DNA from: Gracilaria gracilis | Lineage: Eukaryota; Rhodophyta; Florideophyceae; Gracilariales; Gracilariaceae | Assembly (NCBI GenBank): GCA_030374805.1 | Contig: JARGSG010000015.1 | Span: forward strand, 868,001 to 932,000 | Length of the DNA: 64,000 nucleotides | Direction of reading: 5' to 3' | Shown here: in pieces, positions 40,162-53,000 of the stretch | Layout: every line of letters begins with the position of its first letter | How positions within the stretch are numbered: the stretch's first letter is position 1 | Program-made: the position numbers and the translations under genes | The notes under the pieces: model-generated | What the model saw: only the letters and a program-made list of their open reading frames with translations | What the model was told of the DNA's origin: nothing | The model's database searches: none

Positions 40162-43100
40162 ATGGCCTCTCTTGACCAAGATGAAGTCAATCTACCATGG
40201 GGGAAATTCTCTTATACTACGGAGGGTTTGGCCACCACATGCTATATGGAAGGTATTTCTCACAAATCATATCCGGACAGACCTGATCAGCCTGTTGGGA
40301 AACGACTATTGTTTCGCGTTGAGTTGCCCGCCCGCTGTTTTGTGCTATCTGTGGCTCTGAAGTTGCCTAACGCCCCACAGGCAGCACTATTTGCTCTCGA
40401 TCACGTTGAAATTGAACGGTCGTTAAGGAACGGAGAATACGAGACTGTCTATGATGGGTACAAAGCACTTCAAGAACACCCGGAGCAAAGCGTCGTAACG
40501 ACGAAACGAGAAGAGCCGCCCAAGAATTTGACGCAACGCGAAGGCACGGAGAGTTCGTCTAGCGGGTCACCAACAGCGGTTGACCAATCTGCATCTAATG
40601 TAGTTGTGGAAGCGGTGAAGATTTCTAGGAAGAAGGTAATGGAAGTCCGTCGAGCTGCGGATGCACTGAGACTTACTTTGATAGACGTTGATGATGAGGG
40701 GTCTGAAACTATGGAAACTGTTCGGAGTGACTCTACGCAAGACGGTTCTGACAACGGTGACCTGCGTATCCTTGGAGTCGTAGTTGTTGGTTATGTTCGC
40801 GGACAAACACCGGCTCCAAACAGGCTCAAGGTTCTGCTCGATTGTTCTGCAAAGCTGGGCCTGAATGATGCAATGGCGGACAGGGCTGAAGTTGACGCAC
40901 TTTTGGGTTTGGCAATTCTCGGCCATCGGCGCTATCGACAGGCAGGAGAGCTACTTCAAAGAGCATCAGAGCTGACATTGCAAGTTGCGAAGGAAGACGC
41001 AGAATCTGGGTTTTCTATTGAGGAAGCAGTTCTGTGGGCTGCTGAGTTGAATCTTCTTTCGGCTCATGCATACTTTGAGCACATACCAATGTCGAATGAT
41101 GGAATTATTCGTCTTGTTCAGGTTGCTCAAGCTTCTTCTCGATCTGGTAGAAAAGGCTCGCGAAGTAGTACTGATATCCAGAAGCTAAGCGAAGAATTTC
41201 TTGATCTCCGAACAGAATTGCTTTGTATGCTTGAGGATCTGATAACAATGCTTGTACAATTTCTTGGAGAATCGAATTCATTAGCTGTCAAACTGGCATC
41301 GACAAGAATGCTTGAGTTTGTTTGTGAGCAGCTTGGTTGTGCTATAGCTCGTCATATGGCAGACATACTGAACCAAGTCCTTCGCTCATACCCGGCTTGC
41401 TTACCATTTGGGGCTCGTGAACGAGCAGCCGCTGCTTCGTTTTCTTACGATTCGATGGAAGATTGTTTCGAGCGCTTAATTGACATTTGCTGTCGCCTTT
41501 TCCCTCTCACAGAGCACACTGTACTCCTGAAGGTATATGAAGGAACACTGATCCCAGTCTTCCTAGATGGTTTTCATGAAGAGGACTACTTGCATTACGA
41601 TGGGGATGCAGAGGAAGCCGCTGACGAACTGACGACGACAGCTGTGGCTCAGACCTTGCGAATAATATACTTGGCATTAAACATTTTGAGCTCAGATGCA
41701 AGGGTACCGTCATCATTATTGTCAAGAATATTAAACATTCTCGTCACTGAGAATGGTAACGCAAGAACGCCTCTTTTGTTGAGGCGAGCAGCGCTTCATG
41801 CTTGGGACGCAGTTTCTAAAGCCCTGGTTCGGGCTGCAAAGGGCTGTCAAGTTAAGGTTTTCGGAGATCATTTGCATGTACTGAAAGATTATTTGCCCAG
41901 TCTTCTCTTTGAAACCACGAGGCCGAGCTTTCAGTACAAGGAGGTAGAAGATGAAGGGGATGGGGAACTGGAAATCACCAAAGAACAATATGTTACACCG
42001 GTAAACAGCCAAGTCTTTCAGCATGTTCTTGATATGCGAAGGAAACGCATTGAAATCGTGGATAGACACACACTAAAACGTCTGATTCAAATCATGCATG
42101 GTATTTGTGATCATATGGAACCAACCGAAGACGAAGAGGGCCGTAGCCTCGATATTACATTGAGCTTGGTTCAGACTTTGGGAGAGACAATATCCGGTGT
42201 ACTGATGAGCAGCCTCATTGATGTGAGTTATCATGAAGCGGCAGCCAGTGGTAATGGTACAGAACACCCCTTTGAGTTTGGTCAACTGTCTTCTCAAATT
42301 CTGGTCGTATCTGAGGTTCTGTCTGATTTATTCCGCTGTTTTTGGTCTGCTGTGAAGCTCCTTCCTTCGAGCGCCGTGAGTGACGTAGTTCGCTCAGCCC
42401 CGGTTAGAGCAGTTCTTGGATGGTGTGTTGATCGTCTGTCGCACTCAGCGCCCCCAAAGGGAATGTTGCGTTTGTTGTGTGTGACGGTTAAAGGTTTGCA
42501 GAATGAATGTAACTCATCCATGTATGATCTTCCTGCAGTACCCAGTGCACCTCATGAAGCGACTTTTCTTGGAATATACAGGGCTGTTTTGCAGTGGGTA
42601 CCGCAGACACGTCTGGAAGAGACCCTCGATTTGTTGGATATCCTTCATGATAACGTCGCTGATGATCTCATGGCAAGCGATCTGGCTCTCCTTATTAAGG
42701 GTCTTGGTGACCAAAGCGAACAGTTACAGGCTAGAACTGATATATCTCTGGAGTTCGTGGCTGAAATTGTCGCTTCCAATGTACCAAAACGGCTTGATTT
42801 AGCTTTGAGTTCTTTGAAGGCCCTGGAGGATCCGAAGCACGGGAGTCAGAGAATAGCAAATGGATTTCCGAGTAGTTCGAAATCTAACACAAGTTCTTTT
42901 TCGCGGAGAATGCAGTTTTCTGGAGCGCCGTCCAGTTCGGATTCCACGGAACAATCATTCTATTTACATGTTGTGCTTGCAAGTTGTTTTGATCTTTTTG
43001 ATGCTTTAGCAAGAGCGGCGTCCAGGAGAGCGGGGCCAAGCTTCATGGGAGAGAAAATCGATGCGTTTGTGGAACACGCAGCTTTGTGTGTTAGATGTTT

Positions 43101-46100
43101 GCACGCCTGCGCCCGAAAGCAACGACATCGTGAATATGTTGGCGCCAAACTTGGAGACATTTTCGGTACATGCCTTGCGATGCAAGATCATGGGGACAGC
43201 CGTGTACGATTAGCAGGGTTTGAGATTTTTGCCGCGTCCTTAGATGTTCTTTTCCTGGCACAAAGATCATTCGCCTTATTGCCTGAACAACATGTCCTGC
43301 CTAGTAATGAAACGACAAGTGCGCCTTCGTTTACCGCTACATCCAATCATGTCAGTGTCTACGAAAACCAGAATGGTTCTTCAGATGGGGCTTTAGTGGA
43401 AAATGAGTCAATGCCACTTGTCCATGTTGCATCAAATCCGACTCCGGGCCTAGATTTTTCGCGTTCCATGAGTCTCCCTATGGCTCGGAGTACATCACGA
43501 ACTGATTTTAATGGAACTGAAGCTCAGCCAGAAGGGAATGAATCTGGAAAGGAAGAAGATGCTGAAATGACACGAAAGATACAAACAATTTTTTCGGAAG
43601 GGGGCTCTTGCGCATTTCTCGGAGATGATACTTCGAATGCCCGTCTCAACTACGAAGAACGAGGATGGCAAGTGTTGTGTCATTTTGTTACAGCTAGTTT
43701 GGGTATCGGGAAATATGTTGACTTTGTCGTACAAAGAGCCTGTCTGGAATACTTGAAGGCCTGCATGATGAATGCACTTCGTGGTCGTTCCAGTGGAGCT
43801 CGGGTCATAGCTTTTGAGCACATCGAGCTTCTATGGGAGGCAGTCAACCGATTAATCGGATCACCATGGCGTACCTTAAATGCCCTTGCGATGTGGGTCG
43901 TATGTACTATTTTGAATGTTGCAATATATTCTTCTGTAATGCCTCGAAAGCGCGGTCTGACGAAACAGCGAGGAGTTCAACTTAATGAGTTTCTTTCAAA
44001 GCAAGTATTTCCTCGAGCAGAATCCATGTTAAAGCACGGGAACAGAGAAACACGAATTTGGGGAATGCGATTGCTAGAGGTCTATATCAAAGCAAGGGAC
44101 ATGAATAGTAGTGTGTCACATATTGCACCCCCACCTCCAGGCCGAGTGGTACGTGGTCTTGATCGTTTGAAGCATGACTGGTGTCAAAGTGTCCAAGAAG
44201 GAGTAAAGAGCCTGCTTAGCGTCCACTACAATGCTCTGAATAAGAAAGGGGCGTCACAAATGCAATCATTTACAGCACAGGCACAGAGCTTCATGACAAT
44301 GAGGCGATATCATTTGGACGAGCTTGAAGGAACCGAATCTAATCAAGTGGAACTCTGGTTTCCTCCGCTTCCGAAACAAGTTCCTGCAGGGGAGATAGAG
44401 TTATACTGCAGAACATTGGAAGCATTTGCTAACACAGAAATCGAAGGAGGGGAGGAAACAGAACTAGAAAAGGCTGCAGATGAAGAAGAAATTGACATGG
44501 AAGATGAGGAAGGATTCGTTTACGAAGATGAACTTGAGCCCGAAGAGGCAGGAAACGAAGAAGAGGTCTTGTCATCAGAAGATAATGATCAGGAAACTTC
44601 CGAGAATCGGATTGACTACAGTTCTATTGAAGAAGAGAAGAAGGGCGATGCTCCAGGAATGTGCGATGTGGTGCGCATACCCGAAACTAACTTTGAAGAA
44701 CTTTCAACTTCTAGAGCTCCTGATGCGCAAGAACACAAATTGGAGATTCTTGAACCTGAGCCCTCATCGGATAATATATTGAGCGATTCCTTTAAGTCAT
44801 CTGTAGATGTACTAGAGAAAGAAGATGTGCTGGTGGAGGAAGACGATGATCACGAGTTCCCAGTAGTGTCTGGAGAGGAAAGTCACGGTAATGTGGGAGC
44901 GGAGGAAGTTACCCAGTACTCACATCCGATCGAAAAGAACATTGCTGCCTCAGTTGTTGACGGTAAAGAGAAAAACGCTGTCATCGATGGAGACGATTTG
45001 GAAGAAGAAGAGGAAGTAGTCAATGTCACGGATGAAGACGATGTATTAGTGGACGTGGATTCTGTTCCAGCTGAGAAAAAGATGTCATTACACTTTTCTC
45101 CTTCCCGTGTACCAGATCCAAAACCTGAGCTAAATCCCGATCTTGACGAAGGTAGACAGGTGCTGCGAAGAAAGGGCTCTTTCACGAGTCGCCCCAGCGC
45201 CGGTATTCCCGTTGAGGAAGGAGATGCTCCTAGATTGGCTCGAAGGAGGTCTATGGACATTGGGATGAAGCCAACGTTGACGGACAGACAACCGGACATG
45301 GGAGATCTGGATTCTGAGTCTTCTTCACAGGTGCTGAGCCCACGGCTAATACGTCGAAAGTCGCTCAAGTCTCCGACATCAGGACCAAGAATATCAGAAT
45401 CTCTTCGAAATCGAAGTGGAGAGCAAGTCCCAGTAGTTGACGCCATTCACGGAAAGGATAGTACGGAAGATGCCGGAACATCCCCGCGTTTCCGCCGAAA
45501 GTCTTCAAGAAGTCCATTCGTTGATGACCTTCTCCCGGACGCTAAGCAATCAGAAAGCAAGAATTGGAACTCATCCAAGGACCCAGAAGACAGCCTTATG
45601 GGCAATGCTTTCCTGGGTCTGTCTCCGAAACACGGACAGACTCCAAGAGGTGTCAGGCTTGACGACGATGTCAAACTTGAAGCTCGTGAAAGTCGTCCAC
45701 AGACAACCCCTCAAATTGGGCACAGACTTCAAGTGGAGCAGGGGAGGCCGCGATATAGATCAGGATCAAGTTCTAGGAGTGGTCGAAGGCTACCGAGAGC
45801 ACCGGCGTTCGTGAAAGGCGGAGGCCCGCAGCGAAGAGTTCCGGCACCTCTTCCAATTGGTAGTTCTAATGAACTCGGAGTGGTTGCAAAGGACGAGCCA
45901 CATCAACAATCGAAATCATTTCCTGAAAATGTACCGTCTATAGGAGGGATTGCGCAAACAGTTTCTTCAAGGGGAAGGTTGCCTACTCGTAATGCAAGCG
46001 GGAAAACCACACAAGAGAATCGAGATGGGCAGGATCTTCAAAACAGAGTTGATAAATCATATAGATACTCTAGACGGGAACCCCGGAACTTGGTTTCTAA

Positions 46101-46383
46101 TCTGGAACAGGATGTCGATCCAGATATTATTGGCGATCAGGACTTGTCTCTCGACGAATTCAATGACGTGGGCAATCAAGTACATGTAGGGACTCCGACA
46201 GCCGAGTCATCCCTAGGTCGTAGGAGCCTAGCGGATGATGAACCGTCTAGTGGCTACAAACGAAGACCAAAAAGGAGCATTGGGGACTCCCTACATTTCA
46301 AAAGCTTGTTGGATCAATTTGAGCCTGTATCAGGTGATGCTAAAGGCAGTGGACCGTCTCAGCAATCAAGAAAAGACTCGTAG
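40162..46383 (+). CDS. Large protein of unknown function with helical repeats and an acidic/RRxS tail
   Basis: 2,073 residues from the ATG at 40162; the frame is open upstream to 40093 but only with GTG. The first 1,400 or so residues are helix-rich and look like an alpha-solenoid. An early part recalls TPR-like helices (ALLGLAILGHRRYRQAGELL), followed by HEAT-like segments (STRMLEFVCEQLGCAIARHM). A strongly acidic region (44400-45060, runs of Glu/Asp) follows. The tail is disordered, with four similar basic sites, RRKGSF, ARRRSMD, RRKSLKS and RRKSSRS, which resemble basophilic-kinase or 14-3-3 sites. It is intronless. I do not recognise an orthologue. It is convergent with the nucleoporin gene. 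Confidence 0.75.
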   Translation: MASLDQDEVNLPWGKFSYTTEGLATTCYMEGISHKSYPDRPDQPVGKRLLFRVELPARCFVLSVALKLPNAPQAALFALDHVEIERSLRNGEYETVYDGYKALQEHPEQSVVTTKREEPPKNLTQREGTESSSSGSPTAVDQSASNVVVEAVKISRKKVMEVRRAADALRLTLIDVDDEGSETMETVRSDSTQDGSDNGDLRILGVVVVGYVRGQTPAPNRLKVLLDCSAKLGLNDAMADRAEVDALLGLAILGHRRYRQAGELLQRASELTLQVAKEDAESGFSIEEAVLWAAELNLLSAHAYFEHIPMSNDGIIRLVQVAQASSRSGRKGSRSSTDIQKLSEEFLDLRTELLCMLEDLITMLVQFLGESNSLAVKLASTRMLEFVCEQLGCAIARHMADILNQVLRSYPACLPFGARERAAAASFSYDSMEDCFERLIDICCRLFPLTEHTVLLKVYEGTLIPVFLDGFHEEDYLHYDGDAEEAADELTTTAVAQTLRIIYLALNILSSDARVPSSLLSRILNILVTENGNARTPLLLRRAALHAWDAVSKALVRAAKGCQVKVFGDHLHVLKDYLPSLLFETTRPSFQYKEVEDEGDGELEITKEQYVTPVNSQVFQHVLDMRRKRIEIVDRHTLKRLIQIMHGICDHMEPTEDEEGRSLDITLSLVQTLGETISGVLMSSLIDVSYHEAAASGNGTEHPFEFGQLSSQILVVSEVLSDLFRCFWSAVKLLPSSAVSDVVRSAPVRAVLGWCVDRLSHSAPPKGMLRLLCVTVKGLQNECNSSMYDLPAVPSAPHEATFLGIYRAVLQWVPQTRLEETLDLLDILHDNVADDLMASDLALLIKGLGDQSEQLQARTDISLEFVAEIVASNVPKRLDLALSSLKALEDPKHGSQRIANGFPSSSKSNTSSFSRRMQFSGAPSSSDSTEQSFYLHVVLASCFDLFDALARAASRRAGPSFMGEKIDAFVEHAALCVRCLHACARKQRHREYVGAKLGDIFGTCLAMQDHGDSRVRLAGFEIFAASLDVLFLAQRSFALLPEQHVLPSNETTSAPSFTATSNHVSVYENQNGSSDGALVENESMPLVHVASNPTPGLDFSRSMSLPMARSTSRTDFNGTEAQPEGNESGKEEDAEMTRKIQTIFSEGGSCAFLGDDTSNARLNYEERGWQVLCHFVTASLGIGKYVDFVVQRACLEYLKACMMNALRGRSSGARVIAFEHIELLWEAVNRLIGSPWRTLNALAMWVVCTILNVAIYSSVMPRKRGLTKQRGVQLNEFLSKQVFPRAESMLKHGNRETRIWGMRLLEVYIKARDMNSSVSHIAPPPPGRVVRGLDRLKHDWCQSVQEGVKSLLSVHYNALNKKGASQMQSFTAQAQSFMTMRRYHLDELEGTESNQVELWFPPLPKQVPAGEIELYCRTLEAFANTEIEGGEETELEKAADEEEIDMEDEEGFVYEDELEPEEAGNEEEVLSSEDNDQETSENRIDYSSIEEEKKGDAPGMCDVVRIPETNFEELSTSRAPDAQEHKLEILEPEPSSDNILSDSFKSSVDVLEKEDVLVEEDDDHEFPVVSGEESHGNVGAEEVTQYSHPIEKNIAASVVDGKEKNAVIDGDDLEEEEEVVNVTDEDDVLVDVDSVPAEKKMSLHFSPSRVPDPKPELNPDLDEGRQVLRRKGSFTSRPSAGIPVEEGDAPRLARRRSMDIGMKPTLTDRQPDMGDLDSESSSQVLSPRLIRRKSLKSPTSGPRISESLRNRSGEQVPVVDAIHGKDSTEDAGTSPRFRRKSSRSPFVDDLLPDAKQSESKNWNSSKDPEDSLMGNAFLGLSPKHGQTPRGVRLDDDVKLEARESRPQTTPQIGHRLQVEQGRPRYRSGSSSRSGRRLPRAPAFVKGGGPQRRVPAPLPIGSSNELGVVAKDEPHQQSKSFPENVPSIGGIAQTVSSRGRLPTRNASGKTTQENRDGQDLQNRVDKSYRYSRREPRNLVSNLEQDVDPDIIGDQDLSLDEFNDVGNQVHVGTPTAESSLGRRSLADDEPSSGYKRRPKRSIGDSLHFKSLLDQFEPVSGDAKGSGPSQQSRKDS

Positions 46384-47091
46384 ATGTTCTAGTGTAGAGG
46401 ATATGAATACTCTGTAGTGATAATTTGAGGGTTTGTCTTGGGGGAACAGTGGACCGTAGTGTTATCTGTTGATTTTCGTGAAGACGAATGATGTTGTTAT
46501 TGTTTCCAACTAACATCCTAACTATAAATCGTTCAGTGTCGCCAACAGGTCTACCTTGGCCGTTGGAATCCATCTTCATACCTGTTTCCTTCCCCAATCC
46601 CGTCACTGAATATCGCTTTTGACAAACTGCCTAAGAAGCTAACACGATGCGTTTGTACAACATACTCCAGTGACGAGCTACCACCCACATGTGAGAAAGT
46701 AAAGACAAAATAAGAATAGAAATGATCAAGCAGTTCTTTTCCCTTTTTACGACAGAGGGTATCTTCAAATGGTCGCTATCTCAAGATGTTGTAGTTCTCC
46801 GGCTACTTTGCAACAAGGATTAGCGGAGCGCACAAAGAAGATCACACTAAAGGAAGGAAGGAAGAGACAAGAGGCCATTCTATTCTAGCGGGCCTCTGAT
46901 TGCTTCACAGAGAAGACAAAGACTCTTAATCTGAACTAGTTCATTCTATCCATGATCAGAACAAGCAGTCCGTATCTGACGACAGTCTTTTTTTTGCAAT
47001 CAGAGTACAGAACCGTACAAGGGTAAGCGTTGGCCCGGAGAGGAATCATTGGAGACAAGGTATGGGTCCCTCGTCACGGAAATAGTTCATT
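46384..47091. other. Shared 3' region of two convergent genes
   Basis: No coding signal. A repeated phrase, TAGTTCATTCTATCCATGRTC, occurs at 46937-46957 and 47084-47103, and both copies are followed by a similar CAGTCCGTATCTGACGACAG, so this is a tandem duplication of about 147 bp whose second copy covers the last codons of the minus-strand gene. Confidence 0.5.
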
Positions 47092-50000
47092 CTATCCATG
47101 GTCGGAACAGGCAGTCCGTATCTGACGACAGACTTGTTTTGCAAAACTAGAATCACGTCCAGACCAGGCGCTATCCTTGAGGTTTTCAATTTCTTTGCAA
47201 AGTGGAACCAGGCCTCCTTTGGCATCTTCCAAGAGCCCCTGTGCGGCTGTGAAGCTCATCACGTTGCTGGACAAGTTCATGCTGTCTGCATCAGACGGTA
47301 GTTTGGGCTCCATTTGTCCAGTAGATATCCGACCCCTAGCTGTCTCTTGAGCGCATCGAACATATTCTCGTAGGATTAGTAAGCCGCTCTCAAAGGCTCT
47401 GATACAAACCTCAGCGTGCTCATTGACCGCTAGAACAGCCTTTCTTAAACAGTCCTGAATAACGAGGAGTTTTGTTGCTTCTGCCTCAACCTTGTACTGT
47501 TCTCGACAGAAAGCTGTTATCTCTTGAAGCTTCTTTGATGACAATAGAGATCCCGTACCCCCATTTGCGTTCATTTCCAAGAGGGAACCTTCAGCAACTG
47601 ACCGCTGGAACTCTTGCAGCATAGTTCTACATAACCGATAGACGTCATATAACCTTCCTATATTCTCAGGATATGAATCTTTCTGGAAGTTTCTTGCGTT
47701 CCCAAGTGTAGACGTTTCATTGAGCTCAGGAACAAAGAGCTGCAGAACATGAGCCGGGTCCCTCAAAGCTGCAAGAACATTCTTCATACATAGCGCTCGA
47801 ATGATAACTAAATCTCGTTCATAGAGAGAACCACCTTCTGGATGCATGACTCTTAAACGCCGGGCTTCTTTTGCATTGGCTGGCTTCATTGTGGCAACCC
47901 CAACGCTGAGAAGAGACGATGAGCCACCGGGACGATACGTTTTCGAACTGGCTGGAATGATAGTGGGCAATGTTGAAGCCAAAGCAAAACGGAGTAGACT
48001 TCCAGCGGTAGTAGTTTGAATGACGTGCTCTGGTACTCTTGACAGAATCATCCCCAAACAGCTTGCAATCTGCAACTGATCTTTCGAGACAATTCGACTT
48101 GTTCTCAAGAGAGCCAGAAACCCGTTCAGGCCCTCACCCACAGCAGAAACAGTTCCTTCGTAAATAGTAGGCCCACCGCAGCAAACGACGGCTGCAACCG
48201 TTTTCGTGACAGTCACCAAGGTGGAAATAATGGATCGAGGATTATACTGTGGCTTGTCCAGGACAACACTCCGAGATGGCAAAGTATCTGTGACCTCGTC
48301 GAAACTTTGATCACCCATTTCTTGATCCATCGTTGAAGCCGGATCACTGTCATCAGCCATCCCAAGGTCAAGGGTTTTGAAACGATTTCCTAATGAAAAA
48401 AACTTCTGCCCATCTCGACTTGTAATCATTCGCAACATGGATCCCAAAGCTTCCATACAACCCGAATCGACAATCAGCCCAGCACCATTGCCAGAGGCTG
48501 CTACGGAATGGATGAGGGATAAAGCAGAATCTATGGAGGCGACAGCAGCATAGTCCTCGTTGCGCTTTTGCGGGTCAGGCAAAAGCGGCCCAGCATATGC
48601 CTTCAACATGGCACCCTGAACATCTGCATTCAAGAGAGAGTACTGAATAACGCGACTCAAGCGATTTTGAGTCCCAAGCGCCGGAATTGCGCGAATGGGG
48701 TCCAATGAAGTTGTGACCGAGACAACGGTAATAGCAGCACATCGAGAAGCAGGTGTTGGTGCAGATACCGCATCTTTACACGCCGCAGATATGATTCCTT
48801 CTGTGCCGCTGACATGTTGTTGCCCGAAACGTCCTCCGAGCGAACTAGACAAAACGTCCTCCGATCCAGTCTTCTGAGCAAGGGGTCCACAAATAACAAA
48901 CGCCCCGTACAGGGCTGTTCTGGCCCTGACTGCATTTGCTCCAACGCCAACTGTGCCGGATATCGCGCGAACTACACCGTTCAGCAGAGAGCCGTATTGT
49001 ACATCCCCTATGACATGTGGGGTTTCCTGTGTACCGGAATTCGCACAATCTCGTAGACGCTTTACACACAACAGCACCGCAGCTGCAGCAACTTCACCGC
49101 CATCATTTCTAACAAGTTTTGAAATTCCTCTGTTAGAGTCTGTGCTCCCAATGGCATCAAGTAAGACCGACGCCACTTCCAAAAGTAAGGGAACAGACGA
49201 ATATCCTGAGTGAATGTCATGGCATAGAATCCTTGTTCCAAGAAGGAGATACCAGGCTTTCAAGCCATCAAAAGCACCTTGAAGCTCTCCAGACGATGCT
49301 ACTGCAGCAAGAGCCCGAAGAAGTTCTAGCGGAGAGGGCAAGCACAACCAGGACTCCCACAACGGAGCTCTAGTCAAAGGGCTTTCTGAACTCATATTGT
49401 TTATGCCCCTCATGTGGTTCGCCATTTTCTCAAGTTCAAACCGTGGAAAGAGGCGGGCTTGAAGGGCACTTAACCTCATACAGCTGGACATTACTTCGCT
49501 TAGTGCAGACCAGTTCACATCTTCACTATATTTTCGCTGTTCAGAATTCCCGTAACATTCCAAGATACGATACAACATTTCGTCCCCGAATCCAGAGCCC
49601 CTGATGTCCACATTCTCCTCTCCTATCTCACGGATGTGTTCTAGAACGGCCACTGATGTATACTTCGTAGTGTTGGCAGCTAATCTCTCCAAAAAGGTGG
49701 CAGCGGTTGCCCTTGATTTCGAATCGAGTGCATTGCCCGAGTCCATAGACCCAGCGATCAATTCTATCAAGGCTCCTAGAATGCCATACTCAGCGCAGGT
49801 ATATCGACTCGTATTATCTTGCTGTAACCCAAGTAGAAAGAGCCCAGGAGCTCCGCCACCATCCGCACCAAGTGTTGCTTCGACAACGCGGAGAGCAGAA
49901 TGCATAATTGGGGGTGTCTGTTCAAAGGAAGCGCACTCGCTGGCTTGAGTCGCGTCAAGGACTTCCCTGCTTGATTGAGATATCAAATCAGCTAATGATG

Positions 50001-53000
50001 ATCGAAACTGTGAGGCGCTTCCCTTCCTTTCCGCTGCGTCCCTTGTAAGCGCAATTCCAATCTGATAAGATTCCTGGGTAGCTCTTGCTAACATTGCCAG
50101 AACAGAACCACATACTGCGGGACTATAACCAGCTTTAGAAATTAGCGGCTCAAATCCATTGGGTAGAAAGACTAGAGTAGAAGCCGAAATAAGTGCCTTA
50201 GTCTCCCCTAAGATGAGAGCTGACGCCGGTGCCACTACTACACCAGGCACCATAAGCCGTCCGGGAGGAACTGACAGCAGCATTCGGTTGAGGACAGAAG
50301 CAGATCGAGCGGCCTTTTGCATATCTCTGAAACAATCGCCCATCCCTAGCTCTGCTGCGTGGTTTAAGGAAGCCCTTCCGGAAATCTTGTGGTAGCTTCG
50401 AATGGTTTGGGTCAAAGGTTCATCTGATGCAACGCCAACAATCTCGTCGCTTGTCCTCATAAGTCCTGAGGCACAGAACAAAGCCTTCAGAGCATAAGAG
50501 GCAGCCCCAGTACCGGGCGCTGGTGTCAACAATCGAGCCAAGAGCCTCGAAGATTTGGCTGACGGACCTCGTCTAATCGACGAGATTATCAAGTTAGTTG
50601 CTCCCTCAATCAGCTTCCATCTTTGGTTTTCCTCAGCGTACTTTCTTCGACTCCAGAACATCAACACTTCTTCGATTACAAACCATGAAATAATCGATTC
50701 AACGGCCGTTTCAGGAACTTCATCCTCAGTCCAAGACAAAGACTCGTTAGTCATCTCCAGGATTCTCAAAGTAACGTCGTACTTTCCAGTTTGTGATTCT
50801 GTGCTTCTTATGAATCTGCGGAGTAATGCAGCTTTATCCCTTGCAAAGTTCTTAAGCACCAATGAAATTACCGTCCTGTTGCCTGCGGCACTTAAAGCAA
50901 ATAACAACGTTGCCTTCAGACTTACAGGAATTTCTAGAGTTACGAGAGCGCCCATTCGCATTGGAAGTTCCTTCCCAGCATCTCCAAGAATCGGTAAAAC
51001 ACCTGACTGGGAACTCACAGCTTCTGCTGCGTTCGCAACAACATCAACAATACCACCCAAAGCCTCAGACTCAGCATCATCTAGTTCTTTCATATTCCCT
51101 GAGGTTGCACGGATCATCTGTGCATGTATGTACGACATAGCATCTGCTGTCCGTTCCAGAGATACTACTGGATGACCACCCTGACAGAGGTAACGTAACG
51201 CAGCAGCGGCATGGGTTGGTGACCCACTTCGCAGAGAGGTGTTCCTCAAAAGTAAAAGGAAGCTCTCAAGTGCTTCCCGAAATGCTGCTCCTACACCTCC
51301 TGTTGCATAGGCATTCCTCATGGATGCATCCCATAAGTCGGTGACTGCGTCCCCAATTCTCGAAATGAAGCCCAAGTTTGCTTGTCCAATTCCCACCCAA
51401 TATCTTAGACCACCACCAATAGAATCGTTCGCAAGTTTTGACGGAGCCAATGCAACACATCTTGCCACAAAAGTAGCCAAAGAAGCAACTAGATTTTCAG
51501 AGGTGGTAACGTTAGATTTTGAATTATGCTCCTCGCCTTCTCTTAGTCTTCTAGATTGTGAACTTTCCTCTTGTCTTGTTGAAGGTGTTAGTGTGAACAA
51601 ATCTCTCAGCGAAGAGGGGCGGCCGGGAGTGGTTGCCGTGGGCTGTCTTGGTGGTTTCGCACTAAACGAAGACCGCTTTGATGCTTGTCTCTGCTCCGAA
51701 ACAATTGGGATAATCTGCAAAGGATCAAGCTTTCTCAGAGAGGAAGGTCTTTGAACGCCTTGCGAATTGGGGAATGGATGATTGTCACTTGGTGTCTGAC
51801 TGGATCCTTGTGCCATAGTCACATCTGTTCCTTCCAAAGAGGCATAGGCTGCTTCTGATGCTGCCGCATAGACTTCGTTTTGCGAGAATTGTATGACAGC
51901 ACCAACCAGATGAGTTGCTTCAGCTATGTCGAGGGACAAGTCTTCCATAACATCTGCATAGAGATCAACATCTGGGGATAGAGAACCCCCCCGCTTCTCA
52001 ATCCAAGACGATACGTTTCGTGATATAAAAGAAAGGGCGCCGGCATACGCACTAACTCGCAAGAAGGTTCCAACTGCCTCCTCCTCGTCTGGTGTGGCGA
52101 CGGCAAGTCGAAAGACGGCAGATACAAGTTCAACCGCAGCGATTCGCTTGGGCATACTTCTCACCTCTTGGTCGTCGTCGCCAACGACCGGCATCCCGCT
52201 CGTTCTCGGAATAAACGATAAATCCTTTAACAAACAGTTCACACCTTTTTGCCCAGTTCTTGGATCGTACATATCATGATATCTTGAGCGATCAAGGGCA
52301 CTCATCCATGCCAAGAGCAACAGATTGCATACACCTTCAGCCTCGACCGCTTCCCGAGAAACCAGCTCTGATGATGAAGAGGTCCAGTTTTGCTTCGCAT
52401 CATGCGAAGTTGGAACTGAAAACCCAATCCGCCCCGGTTTCGAATGACTTCGATCCCTTTCCATGACGTTTGACAGAAAATTCTCTGCCGTGTCCACTAG
52501 TTTCCGAAGAGCTAGAGCTTCGGCACTTGTAAGCTGCACAGTATACGCAAGGAGGAAGACTGTCTCTGCCAGAAGCAGATACTCTCCGTAGTACAATCCC
52601 CTCTGATCTCTAGTTGATGTACTACTCGCTTGCGTCGCTTGATATCCATCGTGGAGCCGTTTGAGGAGATTGGCGAACACTTGATGTTCGACAACAAGAA
52701 CATCCCTTTCTCTCATCAAGAGAGACACAAAACTTTCATCGTTTTGCGGACCACTTGACGGTGCTAAGAGGGCAGCCCGGATAATCTCTTGCAAATACTG
52801 TACTCGTTGACGTCGGCGGAGAGCGTACAGTTCCTTAGTCGCTGCGACAACATCGTGATCGGGACGATGTGAAGCCCTCACGCGAGCATCAAATAGCAAA
52901 ACGGCAGCGTCTAACTCGTTAATTTGAAGCTCATCAGCTAACGCGATAGCCACAGCGACAAGGTCGGCCCCAAGCCGCATGGCTGACTTGGGCTGGTTTG

